From contig NZ_JWIF01000065.1 of NCBI RefSeq assembly GCF_000812685.1, positions 30,576 through 94,575 of the forward strand: a stretch of DNA of 64,000 nt. Direction: 5' to 3'. Source of the DNA: Halocynthiibacter namhaensis (GTDB lineage: Bacteria; Pseudomonadota; Alphaproteobacteria; Rhodobacterales; Rhodobacteraceae). The notes below the pieces were generated by a model. The model was not told the DNA's origin. It worked only from the letters and a program-made list of their open reading frames with translations, and made no database searches. Both the position numbers and the translations under genes were made by a program. Below are positions 1-8,064 of the stretch, piece by piece (position 1 is the stretch's first letter; every line of letters begins with the position of its first letter).

Positions 1-126
1 CTGCATTCATGGATCGACGGAAATCCGGTCCCCGATTGTATCGTTCAGGGCAATCACTGCGGTCGCATGGCTGTCGGTGCCATGGGGGGCACTGGCGCTT
101 TGCTCGAGGCCGATACCCAAGAATAG
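1..126 (+). CDS. C-terminal end of an unidentified protein (cut by window start)
   Basis: Frame 1 is open from the first base to a TAG at 124-126 and gives 41 residues ending in GALLEADTQE. The segment is rich in Gly and contains two Cys (DCIVQGNHCG). I do not recognise the family from so short a tail. It lies 164 bases upstream of the RTX gene on the same strand. No terminator-like hairpin is obvious between them. Confidence 0.45.
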   Translation: MHSWIDGNPVPDCIVQGNHCGRMAVGAMGGTGALLEADTQE

Positions 127-290
127 TTGCCGAAATGCGATACAAAAGCCCAACTTCGGTCCTCTTTTCCTCCCAAAATCCGATTTTCATTGCACTTTTC
201 GCCCAAATGCATGATTTTTCTTTTGTTTTATCGAGTATTGCGCAGATTTATTAATCTTGCGCGAATTGAATTAATTGATTGGTGACCGGG

Positions 291-1232
291 ATGTTGTTTT
301 TTGCCAATGCTCTAATGTTTTTTGTTCCGTTGGCATATGGTCTTGTCAGTGATGCAGATGATGACACCGCAGAGACGGGGGCCGCCGTACCGGAACCCAA
401 CGAGAGTGATACCTATATCGGTGATGATACCGATAATTCATTTGATGGCGGTCTTGGTGATGACCTCATTTTTGGGGCTGGTGGCAACGATGAACTGACC
501 GGCGGTGAAGGCGTTGATACCGTTCACGGTGGCGATGGAAATGATCGTATCTTTGGCAAGGCAGGAAATGACATTTTAAACGGCAATGCTGGCAATGATC
601 ACATCAGTGGTGGTGACGATGTGGATGAGATCAACGGCGGTGGGGACAATGACACGCTGTTGGGGAAACGCGGCGACGATATCGTTCATGGCGATGCTGG
701 CAATGACATGATTTATGGTGGTCGCAACGATGACACGCTTTATGGTGATGGCGGCAATGACACCATCAATGGGGGTGCGGGGGCAGACATTATCTATGGC
801 GGCGCAGGTAATGATATTCTTAGCGGATACTTTGAGACGGCAACACTTGCGTCAAATATCCAAGAGAATGATGATGCCGACGGTGCAGACCGTCTTGATG
901 GTGGGGACGGGGACGACACGCTGCTGTTAGGCAAAAATGATACCGGCATCGGGGGGGCTGGCACCGACACGTTTGCAATCGGGGACGACGCAGGCAATGC
1001 GGGGATTGCCAGGGTGACAGATTTTGAAGCGGGCGTTGACCGCGTCGAAGTGAACTATAAATGGGACCCAGCGGTTCCGGCGGATGCACCTGAAATAACT
1101 GTGGTGCCACATGCTGATAACACTGGCGCGTCAATCATGTTAAATGGCACGAAAATCGCCGACATCACCGGTGGCCAAACCTTGACGACAGGCGATATCA
1201 CCGTGATCAACAAAACGACGGTGGCGGTCTAA
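291..1232 (+). CDS. RTX-type calcium-binding repeat protein
   Basis: About 313 residues. After a hydrophobic N-terminus (about residues 1-18) and an acidic linker comes a run of glycine/aspartate nonapeptides of the GGxGxDxux type from about residue 45 to 180 (for example GGAGADIIYG, GGAGNDILSG), then a further repeat block and a C-terminal region with DFEAGVDRVEV. This is the hemolysin-type calcium-binding (RTX) beta-roll found in proteins exported by type I secretion; no catalytic domain is visible, so it could be a surface or matrix protein. A TTG at 279 is in frame, but the ATG at 291 is the simpler start. Neither has a strong ribosome site. No ABC exporter or membrane-fusion partner lies in the window. 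Confidence 0.8.
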   Translation: MLFFANALMFFVPLAYGLVSDADDDTAETGAAVPEPNESDTYIGDDTDNSFDGGLGDDLIFGAGGNDELTGGEGVDTVHGGDGNDRIFGKAGNDILNGNAGNDHISGGDDVDEINGGGDNDTLLGKRGDDIVHGDAGNDMIYGGRNDDTLYGDGGNDTINGGAGADIIYGGAGNDILSGYFETATLASNIQENDDADGADRLDGGDGDDTLLLGKNDTGIGGAGTDTFAIGDDAGNAGIARVTDFEAGVDRVEVNYKWDPAVPADAPEITVVPHADNTGASIMLNGTKIADITGGQTLTTGDITVINKTTVAV

Positions 1233-1348
1233 TCCGATCTTGTCTTTTTGAACTGTCTTTCTGTGGTCTTTGACTACCGGTTTCTTGCCTGTTCTTCCTT
1301 TTAAATCAGCATGCATGCAAATAAATGCAAAAAACACGTCAGAACCGC

Positions 1349-1377
1349 TTGACCGCTGCGTGTCCTGCTTCTAGAAC
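1349..1377 (+). promoter_or_regulatory. Predicted sigma-70 promoter of first tRNA-Asp
   Basis: TTGACC (1349-1354), a 17-base spacer and TAGAAC (1372-1377) lie about 30 bases before the tRNA. The second tRNA-Asp copy has the same arrangement, also with TTGACC and 17 bases, which supports the call. Confidence 0.55.
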
Positions 1378-1407
1378 GCCCACAGTTCCTAAGATGGAAC
1401 GCAGTGG

Positions 1408-1484
1408 GCGGTTGTAGCTCAGTTGGTTAGAGTACCGGCCTGTCACGCCGGGGGTCGCGGGTTCGAGTCCCGTCAACCGCGCCA
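1408..1484 (+). tRNA. tRNA-Asp (GTC), copy 1
   Basis: 77 bases including encoded CCA. The acceptor GCGGTTG (1408-1414) pairs with CAACCGC (1474-1480), the anticodon stem CCGGC/GCCGG encloses a loop with GTC at 1442-1444, and the T arm contains GGTTCGAGTCC. Identical in sequence to the copy at 2927-3003. Confidence 0.97.
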
Positions 1485-1495
1485 TCACTGCTTTG

Positions 1496-1522
1496 AAAAG
1501 GTCTCCTCACGGGGGCCTTTTT
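1496..1522. terminator. Bidirectional intrinsic terminator
   Basis: AAAAGGTCTCC and GGGGGCCTTTT form an 11-pair stem with a TCAC loop; U-rich runs on either strand would serve both the tRNA-Asp and the convergent gene that ends at 1534. Confidence 0.75.
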
Positions 1523-1533
1523 CATTTGTGAAT

Positions 1534-2817
1534 TCACTTTGCCAAAAGTTTCGAGAGGCCCGCAGCAATCGCCGGGTCTAGTCCCCCGTCGTCTTTAACG
1601 GTTCCATCAGAGCTTGGTCGAAATAGCGCGCCGTAAACAAGCGCCCGCTGATCTGCGGCTTCTTTTGAGGTGTCGCCTTGGCTGAGTAGGCCGATATAGG
1701 CTTTGGTGAAGGCCTCACGTTCACGTGCGTCCAAGCGCATGTGACGCTCAGCAAGATAAAGCTTCATCTGCAAACGTGTAAACCAAAGCGCGACTGTGAA
1801 AATCGTCAGAATAGCCGCAATAACCAAGGCGCTGTGCAAGCTGAAACCAGTACACCCTGCTCCGGCACTCGCATCGCATCCAGGAGCAGAAAACAGGGTG
1901 TTGATTTGGTCCGGAAATAAAAACGGTGAGATGATGATAACGACCGCGAGTGCAGCTGTTAGCCCAAGCCCGAATAGGAACCATCCAAATGAGACACGTT
2001 GATGTTCCTTATGCTCCGCTTGCTTGTCCGCCCACAATTCGACTGGGCCGGTAACTGCGATGCGTTCTTTAAACTCGGCCTTGAATGCGTCAAGTTCTGA
2101 TTTGGTCGCGTGTATGGCTTGGTTGGCTTCGTCAATAGTTTGCCTGAAGCCTTGGAATATATCACGTCCTTTTAACAGTTGTTTGCCTAACTGGTGGTTA
2201 ACTTGAGTACGTTCCCTATTGAAGGTCTGAGAAAACTCTGCGAGCCGGGATGCGCGTTCATCAGTCTTCTCAGAAAATGCGTCTATCTTGTCGCTAGCCC
2301 TTTTGTACATTCGTTCTTCCTCGTGGGGCAGAAACGCAGGGTACTGAGGCAGGGTGGATAGATATCTCACCGTTTGGATATATCGCTCTTGGCCATCCTC
2401 AATCTCTGAAATCTCTTTTAAACGCGGATCCAGTTGCGTGGCCTTGCAACCGCTGAACTGAAGTCCCGGAGATTGAACGGGCTGCGGGGAAGAGGGGCTA
2501 CGATAGAGATGTGGCATCTCAAGCACCGGACGTAGATCTTCGACCTCGCTGTCTCGTATGTCCAGAGATTGCAGGTTGGGGAGGGATGTGAGGGGGCGGA
2601 TATCGGATATCTTTGTTCCAGGAATGCCGATATGTTTCGCCTGTTGCGCGTGGGTGATATTCCAAGGGAGTTGAGTAAGTTCTTTATAAGCCCCTGCTTC
2701 TCCATGAAAGCGAAGTTCAGTTTTTCCTCCGCGTTGAATGAAATCCTCAACCCATTTTTCAGCTTTATGTACTGCGGTTTCTGTTGGGGTGGGCGTCAAA
2801 TCTGCTAAGTCGGTCAT
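1534..2817 (-). CDS. Leucine-rich-repeat N-terminal, two-helix membrane protein of unknown function
   Basis: 427 residues. Visible layout: a polar N-terminus; a short leucine-rich-repeat stretch at about 60-105 (LTSLPNLQSLDI, with the ISDIRPL spacing of internalin-type repeats); a charged, probably coiled region at about 165-260; two membrane helices at about 277-300 and 327-347 joined by a short loop with two Cys; and a C-terminal soluble tail of about 75 residues. The ATG at 2817 follows a good GAGGGG ribosome site. It is a single gene between two identical tRNA-Asp genes, which hints at acquired or rearranged DNA. I cannot name a function; STAND/effector-like sensing by the repeats is only a guess. 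Confidence 0.75.
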   Translation of the reverse strand: MTDLADLTPTPTETAVHKAEKWVEDFIQRGGKTELRFHGEAGAYKELTQLPWNITHAQQAKHIGIPGTKISDIRPLTSLPNLQSLDIRDSEVEDLRPVLEMPHLYRSPSSPQPVQSPGLQFSGCKATQLDPRLKEISEIEDGQERYIQTVRYLSTLPQYPAFLPHEEERMYKRASDKIDAFSEKTDERASRLAEFSQTFNRERTQVNHQLGKQLLKGRDIFQGFRQTIDEANQAIHATKSELDAFKAEFKERIAVTGPVELWADKQAEHKEHQRVSFGWFLFGLGLTAALAVVIIISPFLFPDQINTLFSAPGCDASAGAGCTGFSLHSALVIAAILTIFTVALWFTRLQMKLYLAERHMRLDAREREAFTKAYIGLLSQGDTSKEAADQRALVYGALFRPSSDGTVKDDGGLDPAIAAGLSKLLAK

Positions 2818-2886
2818 AGTATCCCCTCTAAAATACCGCCTGACTGTAACGGGTTAAAAAACTTTCACAATCTCGCATTTTGTCGC

Positions 2887-2915
2887 TTGACCCTGTGCGA
2901 CGGGAACCATAAACA
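2887..2915 (+). promoter_or_regulatory. Predicted sigma-70 promoter of second tRNA-Asp
   Basis: TTGACC (2887-2892), 17 bases, TAAACA (2910-2915), with the tRNA beginning 12 bases later. It matches the layout upstream of copy 1, including the preceding GC. Confidence 0.5.
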
Positions 2916-2926
2916 GCCCCCATAGC

Positions 2927-3003
2927 GCGGTTGTAGCTCAGTTGGTTAGAGTACCGGCCTGTCACGCCGGGGGTCGCGGGTTCGAGTCCCGTCAACCGCG
3001 CCA
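2927..3003 (+). tRNA. tRNA-Asp (GTC), copy 2
   Basis: 77 bases with encoded CCA, base-for-base the same as the copy at 1408-1484. The flanks differ apart from the promoter-like elements, so two full functional genes are likely rather than one gene plus an attachment-site fragment. Confidence 0.97.
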
Positions 3004-3115
3004 TTTTATCAAATGAAAAAAATGATATTTTGCATTGTTTGCGATGGCAACGGAATGCTATTTCATTTGTTTAGATCGTCAATGGGTAGCATTTAGCCAA
3101 TAGCGTTAACTGTGA

Positions 3116-3156
3116 TGTTCCTTTAGTTAGTCACTTGAATTTATGTGACAGGAACA
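3116..3156 (+). promoter_or_regulatory. Stem-loop covering the ribosome site of the acyltransferase gene
   Basis: TGTTCCT (3116-3122) pairs with AGGAACA (3150-3156), and inside it GTCAC (3130-3134) pairs with GTGAC (3145-3149). The outer arm contains AGGA, the best Shine-Dalgarno candidate for the ATG at 3165, so the fold could limit translation. Confidence 0.4.
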
Positions 3157-3164
3157 CTGGATCT

Positions 3165-5177
3165 ATGAACTACCGAACTGAGATAGATGGTTTACGCGCT
3201 ATCGCCATATTGGGAGTGGTGCTGTTTCACGCTGGTTTTACGCAGCTGTCTGGTGGATTTGCCGGCGTCGACGTGTTTTTTGTGATTTCAGGGTTCTTGA
3301 TAGGTGGCATAATTCTCGACGAACTTGCCGCTGGGCGTTTTTCATTCCGAAAGTTTTATGCGCGACGGATTCGGCGAATCCTGCCGGCACTTGTTGTCAT
3401 GATCCTAATTGTGATGTGCCTCGGTTGGTTCAGTTTAATGCCTCAGAGTTACCGATACTTGGGGGGCGGGGCGATCACGGCGCTCATCTCGTTGAGCAAC
3501 TTGTGGTTTTATGCGCGTATCGACTACTTTAACCCTGCGGCAAAACAAGATCCTCTGATTCATACCTGGAGCCTGGGAATCGAGGAGCAGTTTTATCTCG
3601 TTATTCCATTGCTGCTTGTTATTGTTTGGCGCTTGCGGCCAACTGCGGTGCTGCCCGTGCTGGTGTGTTTGACCATTGTCAGTTTTATGACCGCCTTTTT
3701 GACCGCAAGCGAATTGCGGATGGAAGCATTTTATCTTTTGCACACCCGAGCTTGGGAGCTTCTTGCGGGTGTCTTGACTGCCTTTTGGCAGCGCCAGAAG
3801 AGCCTTGATTTAAGGTTGCAAAATCCAGCGTTCGCCGCCGGGGTCTTTCTTATTGTATTTGGTCTTTGGGCCGTCCCACCAACTGCGCCGTGGCCGGGAG
3901 TTTGGACTCTTCCGGCAATAGTCGGGACAGTTTTGGTTCTTATTGCTCCGAAGGCATCTCCGATGCTGAAATATTTGTTGGCGAACCCAGTATTTCGCTT
4001 TTTCGGGCTTATTTCTTACTCAATGTATCTTTGGCATCAGCCTATCATTAGTCTGCTTAAGACCACACAAATGTGGCCAACCGATGGTCTTGGCGTGCTT
4101 ACTGTTCTGTTGTTCCTCGTTGTGGTTTCGACAGTGAGCTGGAAGTTTGTCGAACAGCCCTTTCGCGGATCTACGCCATTGCATTGGCCAAAGCGATTTT
4201 TGCTTGTCGGTAGTTTCGTTGCGATTTGGGCCTTTGCAATCGCAGGTCATATTTCAGAAGGTTTTCCAACGCGGATGCCTGGCAAAGTGCTGCAGGTTCT
4301 TGCCGCCGAAGAAGATTATAGTTCGACATATCGAAAATGCATCGTCGTCAGAAAACAGGTGCCGAACTTTGACTACGAGCAAAGCTGTGTGTTTGGTCCG
4401 GATGAGGAGCCCTCATTGCTCATTCTAGGCGACAGTCATGCCGCGACATTAGCCCAGCCGTTGGCCGAGGAGTTAGCGAAGCGGGACATCGCGTCAAGGC
4501 AACTAACCTTGTCAAGCTGCCTTCCAATTGGAGGCTTGATCAATGTCGGTCAATCACGTGCCGAGCAATGTCCTGCGTTTAACAGTGGGGTTCTGGGTTT
4601 CCTTGAAACGGCACCTGAAATCACGGAAGTTGTGCTTTATGCCAATTGGACGAATTATCTTTTTGATGAATCTGAACCTGACATGTTTGGAGCAATTGGT
4701 GAAAGTGGGTTTTACAGCGTGCCTCACAACGCAGCTGAACCGGCTTCCCAACTCCTCAGAGAACAAGCGTTCTCACACGCCCTATCTCAGCAATTGGTCG
4801 CTTTGGCTGAAGGTGGGCGCCATATCACACTTGTTCTGTCCAGCCCGCGCCCCAACGTGGATCTGCCGCGCTACTTTGCGACAAGACTCTGGTGGGGGGA
4901 TGCGCTGCCCGAAAGATACAGTTTTCCGCGAGAATTTCATGAAACATTGTATCGACGGCTTCAAATCGTTTTTGAGGCCGCAATAATGCAGTCGGACCTC
5001 CCTGAGAGCCAAATCTCTCTTGTATCCCCGACAGAATTATTCTGTTCCGGTCAGCAGTGCGATGTTATTCAAAACGGTAAGATACTATATACTGACGGGG
5101 ACCATCTATCCTTGTCAGGAATTGCCATCTTACAGCCCGCAATCGCGAACGCAGTACTTAACGGTTCAGGGCAATAG
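3165..5177 (+). CDS. OafA/YrhL-type membrane O-acyltransferase with SGNH domain
   Basis: 670 residues from the ATG at 3165 (an in-frame TTG at 3135 is less likely because family members begin YR-x-EIDGLRAIA). The N-terminal half is an acyltransferase-3 domain of about ten membrane helices, with the conserved RTEIDGLRAIAI start and SLGIEEQFYL motif. The C-terminal half, from about residue 390, is a periplasmic SGNH domain with GDSHAATL and the late DGDHLSLSG block carrying the catalytic Asp and His. Such proteins transfer acetyl or other acyl groups to surface polysaccharide or peptidoglycan. The gene stands alone, with no polysaccharide genes beside it, and its more AT-rich codon use resembles the neighbouring LRR gene. 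Confidence 0.9.
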   Translation: MNYRTEIDGLRAIAILGVVLFHAGFTQLSGGFAGVDVFFVISGFLIGGIILDELAAGRFSFRKFYARRIRRILPALVVMILIVMCLGWFSLMPQSYRYLGGGAITALISLSNLWFYARIDYFNPAAKQDPLIHTWSLGIEEQFYLVIPLLLVIVWRLRPTAVLPVLVCLTIVSFMTAFLTASELRMEAFYLLHTRAWELLAGVLTAFWQRQKSLDLRLQNPAFAAGVFLIVFGLWAVPPTAPWPGVWTLPAIVGTVLVLIAPKASPMLKYLLANPVFRFFGLISYSMYLWHQPIISLLKTTQMWPTDGLGVLTVLLFLVVVSTVSWKFVEQPFRGSTPLHWPKRFLLVGSFVAIWAFAIAGHISEGFPTRMPGKVLQVLAAEEDYSSTYRKCIVVRKQVPNFDYEQSCVFGPDEEPSLLILGDSHAATLAQPLAEELAKRDIASRQLTLSSCLPIGGLINVGQSRAEQCPAFNSGVLGFLETAPEITEVVLYANWTNYLFDESEPDMFGAIGESGFYSVPHNAAEPASQLLREQAFSHALSQQLVALAEGGRHITLVLSSPRPNVDLPRYFATRLWWGDALPERYSFPREFHETLYRRLQIVFEAAIMQSDLPESQISLVSPTELFCSGQQCDVIQNGKILYTDGDHLSLSGIAILQPAIANAVLNGSGQ

Positions 5178-5201
5178 CCGTTCGAACAAGGGTTAAGGGT
5201 A

Positions 5202-5693
5202 TTACTCGTTTTGCGCTGCACGCGGGTTGGTCAGGGTGGCGATGTCTGTCAGATCCCAAGACATGCCCTTGTTGCGAAAGATACGCTTGTCTTTGTTTGG
5301 ATAGTCGGCAACGTCATGATCCAGGCGTTGTCCAATCACCAGAAAACGCAGGGGAATGTCGCCCGTGTTGGTGATGGAATGTGCGTCTCCGCCGGCCGGG
5401 TAGCCCAGAAAATCGCCTGCTGAGATGTCATCTCTTCTGTCACTGGTTAAGGCCGTGCCCGTGCCTTCAAGGATATAGACGCATTCGTCTTCAAAGTAGT
5501 GAACGTGATGTTCTGTGCTGTCCTGCCCGGGGGCGATTTCCATCAGATGCACGCCCAGCCCCGTCAATCCGCAAAGGTCACCTAGGGATTTCTGAAGGCG
5601 GCTGGCATTTGGGTTGAGAAAATGAGTTTTTGCGACACCGTCCAAGGCGTCGATCTCGGATGCTTTGATTAGGGTTGGTTTTACGGTTTGCAT
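5202..5693 (-). CDS. Cupin-domain protein
   Basis: 163 residues with one cupin barrel. Motif 1 is visible as HHVHYFEDECVYILEG (about residues 60-75), with metal-ligand candidates His, His and Glu. Motif 2 is GDFLGYPAGGDAHSI. The start at 5693 follows a GAGG stretch; extending further would run into the upstream terminator. The upstream dipeptidase gene is separated by an intrinsic terminator, so this is probably its own unit with read-through at most. Substrate unknown. Its 3' end faces the acyltransferase gene 24 bases away. Confidence 0.8.
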   Translation of the reverse strand: MQTVKPTLIKASEIDALDGVAKTHFLNPNASRLQKSLGDLCGLTGLGVHLMEIAPGQDSTEHHVHYFEDECVYILEGTGTALTSDRRDDISAGDFLGYPAGGDAHSITNTGDIPLRFLVIGQRLDHDVADYPNKDKRIFRNKGMSWDLTDIATLTNPRAAQNE

Positions 5694-5724
5694 CTCGGCG
5701 CCTCGCATAAAGCTTGCATAAGAA

Positions 5725-5748
5725 AAGGGCCGCACGGTGGCGGCCCTT
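5725..5748 (-). terminator. Intrinsic terminator after the M20 dipeptidase gene
   Basis: AAGGGCCGC and GCGGCCCTT form a perfect 9-pair stem with a 6-base loop. On the minus strand it is followed by TTCTT. It sits between the dipeptidase stop (5756) and the cupin start (5693). Confidence 0.85.
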
Positions 5749-5755
5749 GTGAGGT

Positions 5756-7144
5756 TTAGTTTTGTGCCAGTTTGTCCAGCATCCGCGCCCAAGATCGGAT
5801 ACCCTTGTGGAAGCTTTGCACGTTGTATTTCTCATTCGGGGAATGGATGCGATCATCGTCATTGGCAAAGCCCATCAATAGGCTTTCCATGCCCCAGATT
5901 GACTTAAAGAAGCCCGCGATTGGGATTGACCCACCCATGCCTACGAACACGGCTTCGCGTTCCCATTCGTCTGAGAGGGCTGATTTCGCCGCGACAAATT
6001 CAGGGCGGTCAATATCCATTACGCTGGCTTTTGATCCCTCAAGGTCTTGGTTCCACGTGATTTTCGCATCCTGAGGCAGGCGATCTTCCACATGCTTGCG
6101 CAGGGCGGCGCGCAGTTTGTCTGGGTCCATATCGCCAACCAGGCGACAGGTGATTTTACAATGGGCATCCGCCGGGATCACGGTTTTGGTGCCAGCACCG
6201 TTATAGCCGCCCCAAAGCCCGTTGATTTCCAATGTTGGGCGGGACCATTGCTGTTCCAGCGCGGAATAACCGTCTTCGCCATGGGCTTTGCTCATGCCGG
6301 CGAATTCAAGATATTCACTTTCATTAAAACCACAGTTTTTCCAGGCTGCAAGTTGTTGGCTTGGGACATCTTCCACACCATCATAAAACCCGTCCACGGT
6401 CACGCGGCCTTGGTCATCATGGAAGGTGGCGATCAGTTTTGAGATCTCGCGCAAAGGGTTCAGGGCAGGGCCGCCATAGTGACCTGAATGCAGATCAAGG
6501 GCAGGGCCGGTCAGGGTGAATTCATCTTTCAACATGCCACGCAGTTGGGATGCGATAGATGGGACACCGGGCGAGACCATGCCCGTGTCACAGATCAAGG
6601 CGATATCGCAGGTCAATTCGTCCTTATGGGCTTCCATGAAGGGCACCAAGGACGGTGAACCTGATTCCTCTTCGCCTTCCATGAAGAAGGTGATTTTGAC
6701 CGGCATAGTCCCGTGGATCTTTTTATAGGCACGGCAGGCCTCGATAAAGGTCATCAACTGGCCCTTGTCATCACTTGAACCCCGTGCACGGATCACGTCA
6801 CCTTCGGGGCGGGCCTCGATCGTGGGTTCAAACGGTGGCACATCCCAAAGTTCCAGCGGGTCAACCGGTTGCACGTCATAATGGCCATAAAACAACACAT
6901 GCGGCACGTTATCAGGGGCGTTTGGATCATGGGCGACGACCATGGGATGGCCCGTGGTCATACGTTTTTCTGCGTCAAAGCCGATGGTTTTCAAATCCGC
7001 AACCAGCCAGTCAGCGGCCTTTTCACAATCGGCTTTATAGGCCGGATCGGTTGAGATGGATTGAATGCGCAGAAGACCCTTTAGGCGTTCCATCGCATCA
7101 TCAAGACTGTTGTCAATTTCGTCCAATACGGCGTTCAGGCTCAT
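5756..7144 (-). CDS. M20-family metallopeptidase (dipeptidase)
   Basis: 462 residues from an ATG at 7144 preceded by GGAG. The fold is that of the ArgE/DapE/ACY1 clan: the first zinc motif GHYDVQP (about residue 85) holds the His and Asp ligands, MEGEEESGS (about 140) holds the Glu-Glu pair with the catalytic base, and HSPNEKYN near the C-terminus gives the last His ligand. The dimerisation insert lies in between (about 190-330). M20 dipeptidases of this length hydrolyse dipeptides in the cytoplasm; the exact substrate cannot be read from sequence. It ends in a strong terminator. Confidence 0.9.
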   Translation of the reverse strand: MSLNAVLDEIDNSLDDAMERLKGLLRIQSISTDPAYKADCEKAADWLVADLKTIGFDAEKRMTTGHPMVVAHDPNAPDNVPHVLFYGHYDVQPVDPLELWDVPPFEPTIEARPEGDVIRARGSSDDKGQLMTFIEACRAYKKIHGTMPVKITFFMEGEEESGSPSLVPFMEAHKDELTCDIALICDTGMVSPGVPSIASQLRGMLKDEFTLTGPALDLHSGHYGGPALNPLREISKLIATFHDDQGRVTVDGFYDGVEDVPSQQLAAWKNCGFNESEYLEFAGMSKAHGEDGYSALEQQWSRPTLEINGLWGGYNGAGTKTVIPADAHCKITCRLVGDMDPDKLRAALRKHVEDRLPQDAKITWNQDLEGSKASVMDIDRPEFVAAKSALSDEWEREAVFVGMGGSIPIAGFFKSIWGMESLLMGFANDDDRIHSPNEKYNVQSFHKGIRSWARMLDKLAQN

Positions 7145-7308
7145 GGGGGGTCTCCAAAGTAGGTGGGTGTTTTGGGCACTCTGGCGTGGGTTGCGGCGGA
7201 TGTCCAGATGACTGCGCGGCCTAGGATGATTGTCACGACTGGCGAAGATCAGGCGCATCTGGCAAACTGGGACGATCCTTTACCAAAGATTCTCGCAGGA
7301 GCACGAAG

Positions 7309-7926
7309 ATGACGACGTTTTCAAAAGGGATTTCCCATATCGCTGTGGCCGTTGGCCTGACGGTTTTGACGCTGCCTGGGGCTTTTGCCCAGGACCTGCC
7401 TGTTGACAGTCGCGATGCGCGCGGGATGTTATTTGATCGCAAGGGCGGCCAAGTTGTCGTCTTGGAACAGGACTTTCTGACTGAGGCACAGGTTGCGCAA
7501 CTCGCAGCGATGGGCGGCGCTATTCCCTATTATGGCGCGGTGGCTATGGCCCCGGATGAGGGCATGTTGTCCGAAACAAATCAGGCGGCAGCGAACCATC
7601 ATTCCATTGCGGCAGCTGAAACGGCAGCTTTGGCGGCGTGCAATACGGCGCGTTCTGGTGGTCAAAGATGTGTGATTGTGCTTCATTTCTTGCCCAATGC
7701 CTATGAATCTGGGCGCGCGCTTGAGCTATCACAATCCGCAACCGAGGAATTTCGCACATTTCGCCGCGGTCGTGGCGAGAAGGCTTTTGCAATTTCCCCA
7801 TCAACCGGGTCCTTCGCTTCTGAGACAGGGGCAGGGGCTGAAAGCACGGCGATTGCGGCCTGTAATGCAGGCGCAGATGGTGCAAATGTGACTGCGACGG
7901 ATTGTTACACGGTGATTGTGAACTAA
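7309..7926 (+). CDS. Secreted DUF4189-like protein upstream of hemA
   Basis: 205 residues with a clear signal peptide (about 1-27, ending GAFAQ) and an AGGAG ribosome site. Two related blocks follow the pattern AAxxAALAAC(N)...C: residues about 104-128 (ETAALAACNTAR ... RCVIVL) and about 178-204 (STAIAACNAGAD ... CYTVI). This paired-Cys pattern resembles DUF4189-type domains. Proteins at this position in Roseobacter genomes are often labelled 5-aminolevulinate synthase, apparently by association with the next gene; nothing here resembles a PLP enzyme. It is probably periplasmic with disulfides; function unknown. Confidence 0.7.
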   Translation: MTTFSKGISHIAVAVGLTVLTLPGAFAQDLPVDSRDARGMLFDRKGGQVVVLEQDFLTEAQVAQLAAMGGAIPYYGAVAMAPDEGMLSETNQAAANHHSIAAAETAALAACNTARSGGQRCVIVLHFLPNAYESGRALELSQSATEEFRTFRRGRGEKAFAISPSTGSFASETGAGAESTAIAACNAGADGANVTATDCYTVIVN

Positions 7927-7950
7927 ATGCTATCATAGGACTGGATTTAT

Positions 7951-7964
7951 CTGATCTATATCAA
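7951..7964 (+). promoter_or_regulatory. Candidate FNR/FnrL box upstream of hemA
   Basis: CTGATctatATCAA matches the FNR consensus TTGAT-N4-ATCAA at 9 of 10 positions. It lies 101 bases before the hemA start. Oxygen control of hemA by FnrL is established in Rhodobacter sphaeroides, so the position makes sense. Confidence 0.6.
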
Positions 7965-8064
7965 GTAATAGGTCATAAATCCGGACTATGAGTCCGACAA
8001 AGGGATTCCTTTTGAGTCCCGCGTGAACAATCGCCCTTTATGGGCTGCCAGCTGAGGTGCCACT

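Noticed and set aside
9..254. 81-codon plus-strand frame at the window start
   Set aside because: It overlaps the partial CDS (1-126) in another frame and looks like low-complexity Arg/Ser sequence.
1408..3003. tRNA repeat as attL/attR of an integrative element
   Set aside because: No integrase lies between the copies, and both tRNAs are complete with their own promoters; a one-gene insert is not a typical element.
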